Below, piece by piece: positions 1 to 5,301 of a stretch of 7,034 nt of DNA. A model generated the notes under the pieces. That model was not told where the DNA came from. It did not search any database and saw only the letters and a program-made list of their open reading frames with translations. Both the position numbers and the translations under genes were made by a program. The DNA comes from Candidatus Moraniibacteriota bacterium (GTDB taxonomy: Bacteria; Patescibacteriota; Minisyncoccia; Moranbacterales; UBA11712). The stretch spans positions 1 to 7,034 of the forward strand of contig PMJF01000039.1 of NCBI GenBank assembly GCA_003157295.1. Direction: 5' to 3'. How positions within the stretch are numbered: the stretch's first letter is position 1; the number at the start of each line of letters is the position of its first letter.

Positions 1-120
1 ATTGAATTTGATTCGATGATCAATATTCGACCAGGACAGAATAATCGAGGCCGAGATATTGAAGATCCCAAAGTCCGAGAAAAAATTATAGCTATTGCAA
101 ATAAATTAATTTCCCAATGA
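1..120 (+). CDS. C-terminal fragment of an unidentified protein (5' end outside window)
   Basis: Frame 1 is open from the first base to a TGA at 118-120 and gives 39 residues, including FDSMINIRPGQNNRGRDIED and then a basic helix ending KLISQ. The start lies outside the window. I do not recognise the family; the polar RPGQNNRGRD segment followed by an amphipathic helix is all that can be described. The stop overlaps the next start as ATGA (117-120), so the two genes are probably translationally coupled and cotranscribed. Reality as a coding end is supported by this overlap and by the open frame; function is unknown. Confidence 0.7.
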   Translation: MEFDSMINIRPGQNNRGRDIEDPKVREKIIAIANKLISQ

Positions 121-449
121 ATCAGCAGCACAAAAATTTGGCCGCCGGACGCTGGAAAGAACTTTCTTTTTTCGAACAGATGGCCAATGTCGGAAGCGAA
201 GTGGAAAGAACAATCCGCTGGAAAGACAAGCATAACGCGGATTACAGCCAGAAAGCCTTCGAGAGAGCTTTGGAGCTTCTGGATCTCACTATCGCCGACG
301 AAAAAAATACGAAACGGCTTCGAGAGCTTTTGCGCGTCCGGGAAGCCTTGGCCGATTATGGTGTTTTTGATAATATATATAAATCTACCAACCAAAACTG
401 GCAAAATTATTTCCTGGCTTTTAATTTCGCGGCTAGAATAAATATATGA
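117..449 (+). CDS. Conserved hypothetical small helical protein (110 aa)
   Basis: A soluble, charged protein with no signal peptide, membrane segment or cysteine, predicted mostly alpha-helical. Its recognisable blocks are LSFFEQMANVGSEVERTIRW (residues about 16-35), then SQKAFERALELLDLTI, RLRELLRVREALADYGVFDN, and an aromatic end with NWQNYFLAFNFAAR. From memory this pattern recurs in small proteins of candidate-phylum bacteria and other anaerobes, but I know of no assigned function. The ATG sits in an ATGA overlap with the upstream gene, and its own TGA (447-449) forms a second ATGA overlap with the lipoprotein cyclophilin. No convincing SD precedes it, so it is probably translated by coupling. 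The interlocking layout implies a three-gene operon. Confidence 0.85.
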   Translation: MNQQHKNLAAGRWKELSFFEQMANVGSEVERTIRWKDKHNADYSQKAFERALELLDLTIADEKNTKRLRELLRVREALADYGVFDNIYKSTNQNWQNYFLAFNFAARINI

Positions 450-1207
450 AGCAACGGATCAGAATCACTCCTATTTTAGTTATATTTATCCTTTTTTCCG
501 CCTTTTTTCTTTCCGGCTGCTATAGCGTGGACCAAAAACAAGCAGCCGTTCTCAAAAGCGCCGAGGAATTCAATGTCAAAAGTGCCGACGAGCGAAAAAT
601 CAATCAGGGGGTTTCCGCCGACCAGCTGACGGTGCAAGCGGCCGCCGGCGCGTCCCAAGACCAAACCGCCCCGCCGCCACCGGCCACCGATAATAATTCT
701 AAACAACCACCCACTATGCAAATCGATCAAAACAAGACTTATTCGGCCGTTTTGAAAACGACCGAAGGAGAAATAACCATCGACCTCGACGCGAAGAAAA
801 CTCCGCTCACCGTCAATAATTTCGTGTCCCTGGCTAAAGAAGGCTTCTATAACGGAACAATCTTCCATCGTGTCATCAAAGATTTTATGATCCAAGGAGG
901 AGACCCGAATGGAGACGGAACAGGGGGGCCCGGATATAAATTCGCTGACGAGCCTTTTGACGGAGAATATACCAGGGGCACGATCGCTATGGCTAATTCC
1001 GGTCCCAACACTAATGGCAGCCAATTTTTCATCATTCACAAAGACTACGCTCTACCCAAGAATTATGTCATTTTCGGCCACGTTTCCAAGGGAATCGAGG
1101 TTGTTGACAAAATTGCCGAAGCTGCGGTTACCGGAGGCGGATCCGGGGAAAATTCAAAGCCGGTAAGCCCGGTGACCGTCCAGTCGGCAGAGATAGTCGA
1201 AAAGTAA
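446..1207 (+). CDS. Lipoprotein peptidyl-prolyl cis-trans isomerase (cyclophilin type)
   Basis: Catalyses proline cis-trans isomerisation and probably helps proteins fold outside the cytoplasmic membrane. Residues 1-24 form a lipoprotein signal peptide (basic start, hydrophobic core, lipobox LSGC) with C25, the only cysteine, as lipid-attachment site. Residues 26-97 are a low-complexity Ala/Gln/Pro linker (APPPPATDNN) that would hold the domain off the membrane. The cyclophilin domain spans about 98-253: FHRV (R142, equivalent to Arg55 of human CypA), FMIQGGDP (F147, M148, Q150) and MANSGPNTNGSQFFI (182-196). The CypA Trp121 and His126 positions appear to be A202 and Y207, predicting weak cyclosporin binding. 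The ATG overlaps the preceding stop as ATGA. A terminator-like hairpin follows the stop. Assignment of fold is firm; clients are unknown. Confidence 0.96.
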   Translation: MKQRIRITPILVIFILFSAFFLSGCYSVDQKQAAVLKSAEEFNVKSADERKINQGVSADQLTVQAAAGASQDQTAPPPPATDNNSKQPPTMQIDQNKTYSAVLKTTEGEITIDLDAKKTPLTVNNFVSLAKEGFYNGTIFHRVIKDFMIQGGDPNGDGTGGPGYKFADEPFDGEYTRGTIAMANSGPNTNGSQFFIIHKDYALPKNYVIFGHVSKGIEVVDKIAEAAVTGGGSGENSKPVSPVTVQSAEIVEK

Positions 1208-1243
1208 ATTATCAAAAAAATCCAAAATCGCCCCGAAGTGCAC

Positions 1244-1272
1244 AAAAAACAGGCTCGTTTATCCTGTTTTTT
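1244..1272. terminator. Hairpin terminator after the cyclophilin gene
   Basis: Perfect 10-bp inverted repeat AAAAAACAGG (1244-1253) and CCTGTTTTTT (1263-1272) with a 9-nt loop. The descending arm ends in six T on the + strand, as expected for an intrinsic terminator 36 nt past the cyclophilin stop. The matching A tract means it could work in either direction, although no minus-strand gene reads into it here. Only four stem pairs involve a G or C, so strength is uncertain. Confidence 0.7.
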
Positions 1273-1284
1273 ATGTAGGAAGAA

Positions 1285-1312
1285 ATGAAGTTTTAATATA
1301 GTATTATATTAT
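1285..1312 (+). promoter_or_regulatory. Possible promoter of the msrB-msrA-CAP block
   Basis: The 1291-1313 stretch is AT-only with overlapping -10-like words, TATATT (1305-1310) and TATTAT (1307-1312). ATGAAG (1285-1290) is a poor -35 at 16-bp spacing. A promoter is expected here because a terminator lies just upstream and msrB starts at 1331, but the exact boxes are uncertain. No SD is visible before the msrB ATG. Confidence 0.35.
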
Positions 1313-1330
1313 AGAAGCAAAATAATCAAT

Positions 1331-1735
1331 ATGGTCAAGAAAATAAATAAAACCGAAGAAGAATGGGAGAAAATTCTTACTCCGGAGCAATTCAGCGTAA
1401 TGCGCAAAAGAAGCACGGAAGCTCCTTTTTCTTGCGCTTGGCAAAAAATGGGACAAGGGGCTTATCATTGCGCGGCTTGCGACCTTCCCCTCTTCCGGTC
1501 CGAAACAAAATTTGAATCGGGGACCGGCTGGCCGAGCTATTTCGATCCGGTAGCGCCCGACCATATCGAAGAAGTTGAAGATGTTTCTCATGGTATGCGT
1601 CGCACCGATGTTTTGTGCGCCCGCTGCGGGTCACATCTGGGCCACGTATTCAGCGATGGACCTCGTCCAACAGGAAAAAGATATTGCATCAACTCGGTGA
1701 CTCTAAATTTTAAGCCGAAAACAGATGCAAAGTGA
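1331..1735 (+). CDS. msrB: Peptide-methionine (R)-S-oxide reductase MsrB
   Basis: Reduces methionine-R-sulfoxide in proteins. At 134 aa it is the size of a single-domain MsrB, with no signal peptide, so cytosolic. Structural zinc ligands are C47/C50 (YHCAAC) and C96/C99 (LCARCGSHLGHVF). The catalytic cysteine is C119 in RYCINS, and the substrate-pocket block is SGTGWPSYF (63-71). In GCGWPSF-type enzymes the residue before GWPS is the resolving cysteine; here it is T65, so recycling must use thioredoxin directly or another cysteine such as C35 (APFSC). The frame runs 11 nt past the msrA start, so the two reductases are separate, overlapping genes and not the fused MsrAB form. The family call is secure. 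Confidence 0.97.
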   Translation: MVKKINKTEEEWEKILTPEQFSVMRKRSTEAPFSCAWQKMGQGAYHCAACDLPLFRSETKFESGTGWPSYFDPVAPDHIEEVEDVSHGMRRTDVLCARCGSHLGHVFSDGPRPTGKRYCINSVTLNFKPKTDAK

Positions 1736-2273
1736 AATTGCAATTTTTGGTGGAGGGTGTTTTTGGTGCGTAGAGGCCGTATTTTCCCGGCTCAAGGGAG
1801 TTATTTCCGTTTCTTCCGGTTATGCTGGAGAAAAGCTGCCAGCGGGCGCAGATATTCCGACCTATGAGGAGGTCTGCTCCGGGAAAACAGGGCATGCAGA
1901 AGTAGTGAAGGTTGAATTCCATTCCGAAATTATTTCTTATGAAACTCTGCTTTCGGTTTTCTTTGCATCGCATGATCCGACCACCCCGGATCGGCAAGGG
2001 AACGACCAGGGAACCCAATACCGTTCAATTATTTTTTATACCAGTGAGCTCCAAAAAGGGCTGGCTGAAGAATATATCAAAAATTTGGAAAAAGAAAAGA
2101 TCTATTCCAGCCCGATTGTGACAAAAGTCGCGCCCGAAACTAATTTTTATGAGGCGGAAGATCATCACCAGAGATATTTCGACAGCAACAGGCAAACTCC
2201 CTATTGCCAATTCGTCATCAATCCCAAGATCGAGAAACTGAGGGGAAAGTATAAGAAATTTTTAAAGGAATAG
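1725..2273 (+). CDS. msrA: Peptide-methionine (S)-S-oxide reductase MsrA
   Basis: Reduces methionine-S-sulfoxide, complementing MsrB so that both diastereomers are repaired. The active-site motif GGGCFWC starts at residue 9 with catalytic C12. Other expected residues are E59 (GHAEVV), D94 and Y99 (GNDQGTQYRS), equivalent to E. coli Glu94, Asp129 and Tyr134, plus EDHHQ (145-149). C161 in TPYC near the end is a good candidate resolving cysteine; C15 and C51 are further cysteines. The ATG lies inside the last codons of msrB, and only eight residues precede the GGGC motif, which supports a short start and a cytosolic enzyme. Overlap with msrB and a 9-nt gap to the next gene indicate one transcript. 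The length (182 aa) is usual for bacterial MsrA. Confidence 0.97.
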   Translation: MQSEIAIFGGGCFWCVEAVFSRLKGVISVSSGYAGEKLPAGADIPTYEEVCSGKTGHAEVVKVEFHSEIISYETLLSVFFASHDPTTPDRQGNDQGTQYRSIIFYTSELQKGLAEEYIKNLEKEKIYSSPIVTKVAPETNFYEAEDHHQRYFDSNRQTPYCQFVINPKIEKLRGKYKKFLKE

Positions 2274-2282
2274 GACGATCAT

Positions 2283-3161
2283 ATGCGTAAAAGAAAAATA
2301 TATATCATCCTGCTTGTCCTTCTTGCGCTGGGGACAGCCTTTTTCTTCAAAAGTGATCTTGAGAATATCTTTTTGCTGTCAAAAAACAAACTGGCCGATT
2401 TCAAAAATAACGCTCTCGGGAAAATTGCAAAAAATATTGAGCAGAAAGTATCCACTCCGCCGCCGCTCAAACATGACAGCAGCACGACTTTCGGAAACCT
2501 CACAAAACTCGGGACGATCAGCCAGACAAACATTCAGCGAAAAGACAACGGAGTTGTGCCTTTGGCCGAAAACGAAAAGCTGGATCAGTCCGCTTTGCTG
2601 AAAGCCCAAGACATGCTGAAAGGCCAGTATTTTGCCCATATTTCCCCCTCCGGACAAGGCCCTTCAGAATTGGCCGGAAAAGTGCAATATGAATTTATTG
2701 CCATAGGCGAAAACCTTGCCATGGGAAGCTTTTCGAGCGACCAAGATCTGGTTGATGCCTGGATGGCCAGCCCCGGACACAGGGAAAATATTCTCAATAA
2801 ATCTTTTACCGAGATCGGAGTCGCGGTCGCAAAAGGAACATTCGAGGGAAAAACTACCTGGATGGCCGTCCAAGAATTTGGAGTTCCCGCCGCAGTTTGC
2901 CCAAAAGTAGACGAAAGCCTGAAGGCGCATATCGGCTCTAACCAAAAACAGATCGATGCACTTCTCCAAACCCTCACCTCCCGGAAGAACGGCCTGGCCA
3001 GCCGCAATGCGTCCAAAGATCCAAGCTACTCCTCTCAAATTTCAAGTTATAATTCGATGGTCTCGCAATATAACTCTTTGGTCGAAACGACCAAAAAAAT
3101 GATCGGGGATTATAACGGTCAAGTCAACGCTTTGAACGCATGCGTGAAAAATTATCAGTGA
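2283..3161 (+). CDS. Membrane-anchored CAP (SCP/PR-1) domain protein
   Basis: A 292-aa exported protein of unknown substrate. Residues about 6-22 form an uncleaved-looking N-terminal membrane anchor after MRKRK; no lipobox is present. A linker of about 70 residues leads to a CAP domain (about 92-202) with the hallmark blocks YFAHISPSG (H119), GENLAMG (E143), SPGHRENIL (H166), TEIGVAV (E177) and AVQEFG, so the canonical His/Glu cavity residues appear intact. The C-terminal 86 residues are polar and helical with heptad-like spacing. The only two cysteines, C206 and C287, bracket this region and could form a disulfide. It starts 9 nt after msrA; AAGGAA and AGGA upstream are one of the few plausible SDs in the window. 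Bacterial CAP proteins are linked to envelope or extracellular roles, with no enzymatic activity I can assign. Confidence 0.93.
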   Translation: MRKRKIYIILLVLLALGTAFFFKSDLENIFLLSKNKLADFKNNALGKIAKNIEQKVSTPPPLKHDSSTTFGNLTKLGTISQTNIQRKDNGVVPLAENEKLDQSALLKAQDMLKGQYFAHISPSGQGPSELAGKVQYEFIAIGENLAMGSFSSDQDLVDAWMASPGHRENILNKSFTEIGVAVAKGTFEGKTTWMAVQEFGVPAAVCPKVDESLKAHIGSNQKQIDALLQTLTSRKNGLASRNASKDPSYSSQISSYNSMVSQYNSLVETTKKMIGDYNGQVNALNACVKNYQ

Positions 3162-3162
3162 T

Positions 3163-3810
3163 TTAAAGCGCTTTCACTTCTTTTCTATAAACTTCCCCGT
3201 TCAGGGTATCAAAAATAATATCGGCCTTTGAAAGATGCGGCAGGAGCATATTCCGATAGTTCAAAATGCTTATTTCCTCAAAATGTTTCCGCAAATCTTT
3301 TCTCGTTTTGAAAACGGTTTGGAATCCCCCCCTTTTGACAACCCGATTTACGAGTACTTCGTCCGGCGCCCAGGTGAAAATAATAATATCGGCCACTTTG
3401 CTGAAATCGAGTGTTCCTTCAATAATGATATTTTTCTTGGGGACAATTTTTTCTTTTTCTTTTTTAGGGCTTTGGGTTTTGTAGCTGAAAATGGGTTTTC
3501 GGATACTTTTCTCCTGCCTTAGGTTTTTTATTTGCCTCAAAAACAAATTCTGTTTTCTTGAATTCCAATTGTATCCAGAAATCTTTTCCCGCATCCGGGT
3601 GACCAGATCATATTTGAAATAATCATCGACATTGATCATCGTCACGGCGCAAGGGAAAAGTCTCTTCAAATTTTTTCCGAGAGTTGTTTTTCCGCTGCCG
3701 GCCGCCCCCGCAATCGCAATAACTCTATGAACGGTAGGGTTGATCGATCCCACTATATATTCTTCAGGAGCTCCGGATAATTTTACTTTTTTGAATCCTT
3801 TGAATTTCAT
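3163..3810 (-). CDS. Uridine-kinase-like P-loop nucleotide kinase
   Basis: A 215-aa predicted cytosolic P-loop kinase. The Walker A motif is GAAGSGKTT (35-43, K41). VDDYFK (61-66) matches the Asp-Asp-Tyr segment of uridine kinase/phosphoribulokinase enzymes, IIIEGT (128-133) matches their second acidic strand (usually xxEGI), and NYRNMLLPHLSKADIIFD (184-201) resembles their closing P-x-x-x-x-A-D-I-I block. The middle (about 75-125) is rich in Lys/Arg and diverges from classical uridine kinase, so the substrate could be another nucleoside, sugar or phosphometabolite. The stop codon is one base from the CAP-gene stop on the other strand. The ATG has TATAAA just upstream and no SD; no better in-frame ATG precedes the P-loop, so the start is probable, not certain. 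Confidence 0.8.
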   Translation of the reverse strand: MKFKGFKKVKLSGAPEEYIVGSINPTVHRVIAIAGAAGSGKTTLGKNLKRLFPCAVTMINVDDYFKYDLVTRMREKISGYNWNSRKQNLFLRQIKNLRQEKSIRKPIFSYKTQSPKKEKEKIVPKKNIIIEGTLDFSKVADIIIFTWAPDEVLVNRVVKRGGFQTVFKTRKDLRKHFEEISILNYRNMLLPHLSKADIIFDTLNGEVYRKEVKAL

Positions 3811-3935
3811 ATTTTATAAACAAACTAACAAAGAACCAATAAATAATCAATGTTCTTTACTAATTATTGATAATTTGAGATGTTGATAATAATTGCTAAT
3901 TTATTGTTTGTCCTTAATTTGTGTTTTTGAGATAT
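3811..3935. other. AT-rich intergenic spacer upstream of the kinase gene
   Basis: About 125 bases between the small-gene terminator and the minus-strand kinase start, nearly all A/T. A promoter for the kinase must lie here or upstream. On the minus strand the options are TTGATT followed 17 bp later by the weak TAGTTT, or TTGGTT followed 15 bp later by TATAAA immediately before the ATG; neither is convincing. An 8-bp direct repeat TTGATAAT occurs at 3867-3874 and 3883-3890, 16 bp apart. No ORF is supported. Confidence 0.4.
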
Positions 3936-3973
3936 AAAAAACGGGGTCTGCCTCCTCCTAGGCAGGTTCCCCG
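3936..3973 (-). terminator. Strong intrinsic terminator of the small minus-strand gene
   Basis: On the minus strand the arms CGGGG (3973-3969) and CCCCG (3946-3942) enclose a second helix CTGCCT/AGGCAG with a 6-nt loop. One small internal loop separates the helices, giving 11 bp in all. Six T follow (3941-3936). On the + strand there is no T tract after the hairpin, so the polarity is minus. It lies 26 nt past the TGA of the 4000-4173 ORF and has no other visible purpose. Confidence 0.88.
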
Positions 3974-3999
3974 ATTGATGTGTTCGCTAACCTACTCAT

Positions 4000-4173
4000 T
4001 CAGGTTCGTTTGTTCGAAGAGTGGACGATGACAGCATTTTTGATAGAGGGACAAATTCTTTCACACCCCTCACAGAAACACCATTCACCGTTGCCTTTTT
4101 TACAACCTTCCACCCACTCACCATGTCTACTGTCGCCTTTCATGAGCACATAAACTTTTTCTTTCTCGTCCAA
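4000..4173 (-). CDS. Small cysteine-rich protein with TTG start (57 aa), unrecognised
   Basis: A TTG codon (4173-4171) sits 6 nt after GGAGGG, the strongest SD in the window, and opens a 57-codon frame ending in TGA (4002-4000). The product starts (M)DEKEKVYVLMKGD and is soluble, with no signal peptide or membrane segment. It has five cysteines: C24, then the cluster C32-F-C34-x2-C37-x3-C41, with Trp at 20 and 31 and His at 17 and 51. This spacing would suit a zinc or other metal site. An in-frame TAG (4194-4192) precedes the SD, so translation cannot start further upstream; ATG at residue 11 is the main alternative but lacks an SD. A consensus promoter upstream and an intrinsic terminator downstream make a monocistronic unit. 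I do not recognise the family and assign no function. An RNA-only gene is the alternative, less likely given the SD and frame. Confidence 0.72.
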   Translation of the reverse strand: MDEKEKVYVLMKGDSRHGEWVEGCKKGNGEWCFCEGCERICPSIKNAVIVHSSNKRT

Positions 4174-4179
4174 CGCCGT

Positions 4180-4185
4180 CCCTCC
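4180..4185 (-). promoter_or_regulatory. Strong SD deciding the TTG start
   Basis: GGAGGG on the minus strand within GAGAGGAGGG, 6 nt ahead of TTG 4173. Most other genes in the window have no recognisable SD, so this site is exceptional here and selects TTG over the downstream ATG. Confidence 0.75.
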
Positions 4186-4217
4186 TCTCCCCTAGCATTG
4201 CAAATACAATTCATATC

Positions 4218-4246
4218 AGAATAGAGGAGAAAGTATCTCTTGTCAA
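4218..4246 (-). promoter_or_regulatory. Sigma70-type promoter of the small cysteine-rich gene
   Basis: On the minus strand a perfect TTGACA (4246-4241), a 17-bp spacer and TATTCT (4223-4218, four of six consensus bases). The predicted start is near 4211, giving a leader of about 38 nt that contains the SD. It is the only perfect -35 hexamer noted in the window and is correctly placed for the TTG-started ORF. Confidence 0.75.
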
Positions 4247-4355
4247 TATTACTAACACATATAAAAGATGATATGCCCAAAAATATGAAAAAAATATTTC
4301 TGGTCTGGTCGGAGGACACGGGATATCGGACGAATGAGCGGAGAAACGAGAAAGT

Positions 4356-4384
4356 TTGACGCTCCCCTCATATTATCTTATTAT
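4356..4384 (+). promoter_or_regulatory. Promoter-like sequence upstream of pyrH
   Basis: TTGACG (4356-4361), a 17-bp spacer and TATTAT (4379-4384): five of six consensus bases in each box. The predicted start near 4391 is only a few bases before a terminator-like hairpin. Transcripts would either be very short or have to read through to reach pyrH. Sequence fit is good; biological use is unclear. Confidence 0.5.
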
Positions 4385-4395
4385 TCCTTCAGGTT

Positions 4396-4425
4396 ACTGC
4401 GAATGATATGCCGCAGTTATTTTTT
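4396..4425 (+). terminator. Terminator-like hairpin in the pyrH leader (+ polarity)
   Basis: ACTGCG (4396-4401) and CGCAGT (4412-4417) form a 6-bp stem with a 10-nt loop, followed by TATTTTTT to 4425. It would end + strand transcripts arriving from the left, or act as an attenuator for a start near 4391. The stem is short and the loop large, so efficiency is doubtful. Confidence 0.5.
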
Positions 4426-4452
4426 AAAAAAATAAGCGCTGTTGTAGCGCTT
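4426..4452 (-). terminator. Terminator-like hairpin of minus polarity facing the previous one
   Basis: On the minus strand AAGCGCT (4452-4446), loop ACAAC and AGCGCTT (4440-4434) form a perfect 7-bp stem followed by A and seven T (4433-4426). Its T tract abuts that of the + strand hairpin, so the two structures face each other. It would stop antisense transcripts coming from the start of pyrH. Confidence 0.6.
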
Positions 4453-4487
4453 GAAATTACGTCGCTCGCTCCAAATATAAGCAAGCT

Positions 4488-4517
4488 TTCACTTGTGATC
4501 TCGCTAGCAATTATAAT
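4488..4517 (+). promoter_or_regulatory. Likely pyrH promoter
   Basis: Consensus TATAAT (4512-4517) with TTCACT (4488-4493) 18 bp upstream, four of six matches. The predicted start near 4524 leaves about a 9-nt leader before the pyrH ATG, in line with the absence of an SD there. Confidence 0.5.
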
Positions 4518-4532
4518 ATTTATTCACAACAT

Positions 4533-5252
4533 ATGAAAAAAAAGCCTAAATACAAGCGCATTCTCTTGAAACTCTCCGGTGAAGCCATGCGAGGAAAGAG
4601 AGAGTTCGGAATTGATCCGGAATTTATCTCTTATCTCGCTTCGGAGATCGCCGAAGCCCACAAGCTGGGAGTTCAGATCGCCGTTGTCACCGGCGGGGGG
4701 AATATTTTTCGCGGAGTGGCTGGCAGCAAGCGGGGAATGGACGAGGCTACGGCTCACTATATGGGAATGCTCGCCACGATATTCAACGCCATGGCCCTTC
4801 AGGACGCGCTCGAACAGAAAGGCCTGGTTGTCCGCCTCCAAACCGCCATTGAAATGAAGCAGATCGCTGAGAATTTCATTCGCAAGAAAGCTATCCGCCA
4901 TATGGAAAAAGGCCGCATCGTGGTTCTGGGCGGCGGAACAGGGCTTCCCTTCATCACGACGGACACCGGCGCAGCCATGCGCGGGCTTGAACTCGGTTGC
5001 GACGCGGTTTTCAAAGCCACGAAAGTTGACGGAGTTTATTCGGATGACCCGATGAAAAATCCGAAAGCGAAAAAACTCGAAAATCTGACATTGAAGGAAG
5101 CTTTCCAAAATGAAAAGATCACCATTCTTGACAAAGCGGCTGTCGAGCTCTGCATGAGAAATGATCTCCATATTGTCGTTTTTAATATCCACAAAAAAGG
5201 CGCCTTGAAAAAAGCGCTGATGGGAGAAAAAATAGGAACAGTGATCCGATAG
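4533..5252 (+). CDS. pyrH: Uridylate (UMP) kinase PyrH
   Basis: Phosphorylates UMP to UDP with ATP in pyrimidine nucleotide synthesis; a cytosolic amino-acid-kinase-fold enzyme, normally hexameric. At 239 aa it has the standard length. Blocks in order: LLKLSGEAM (11-19), TGGGNIFRG (53-61), MDEATAHYMGMLATIFNA (69-86, normally DxxxADYMGMLAT), GGGTGLPFITTDTGAAMRG (133-151) and KVDGVYSDDPMKNPKAK (164-180). The usual Asn of GTGNPFFTTD is Leu here. The start at 4533 places the KLSGE loop about a dozen residues in, as in homologues; no SD precedes it. The usual neighbour frr is absent on the downstream side. A terminator follows, so it appears monocistronic. Confidence 0.98.
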   Translation: MKKKPKYKRILLKLSGEAMRGKREFGIDPEFISYLASEIAEAHKLGVQIAVVTGGGNIFRGVAGSKRGMDEATAHYMGMLATIFNAMALQDALEQKGLVVRLQTAIEMKQIAENFIRKKAIRHMEKGRIVVLGGGTGLPFITTDTGAAMRGLELGCDAVFKATKVDGVYSDDPMKNPKAKKLENLTLKEAFQNEKITILDKAAVELCMRNDLHIVVFNIHKKGALKKALMGEKIGTVIR

Positions 5253-5267
5253 CCTATAGACCCCAGG

Positions 5268-5294
5268 AAACGTCCGCTCAAGTGGGCGTTTTTT
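5268..5294 (+). terminator. Intrinsic terminator of pyrH
   Basis: Ten-base-pair stem (5268-5277 with 5282-5291, two G-T wobbles), tetraloop TCAA, and a run of six T at 5289-5294. It lies 15 nt after the pyrH stop and has clear + polarity. Confidence 0.9.
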
Positions 5295-5301
5295 GAGAAT
5301 A

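Larger units (their letters stand above)
4247..4532. other. Intergenic region between the small-gene promoter and pyrH
   Basis: About 285 bases with no convincing protein gene. It holds a promoter-like sequence (4356-4384), two hairpins of opposite terminator polarity sharing an A/T tract (4396-4452), a likely pyrH promoter (4488-4517), and a 10-bp exact direct repeat ATGATATGCC (4268-4277 and 4403-4412). Bases 4301-4362 are markedly less AT-rich than the rest and purine-rich on the + strand. A 24-codon ATG frame (4285-4359) runs across that part without an SD and is not called as a gene. Confidence 0.6.

Noticed and set aside
476..1039. 187-codon minus-strand frame opposite the cyclophilin gene
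   Set aside because: Complement of a well-supported gene; no SD, motifs or neighbours support it.
3957..3999. 13-codon ATG frame directly after the small-gene stop
   Set aside because: No SD and it ends inside the terminator stem, so it is most likely chance.
3941..4215. Known structured RNA (tmRNA, 6S, SRP or RNase P) in the minus-strand unit
   Set aside because: I found none of the conserved cores of these RNAs, and the SD, start codon and 57-codon frame explain the transcript better as an mRNA.
4021..4224. 67-codon + strand frame in the middle intergenic region
   Set aside because: It reads the opposite strand of the TTG-started small gene, has no SD or terminator, and is Thr/Phe/Pro-rich as expected from an antisense shadow.
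4285..4359. 24-codon ATG frame before the pyrH leader
   Set aside because: No SD, a poor upstream promoter (14-bp spacing) and too short to support as a gene; its end overlaps the TTGACG box. Kept only as a note.
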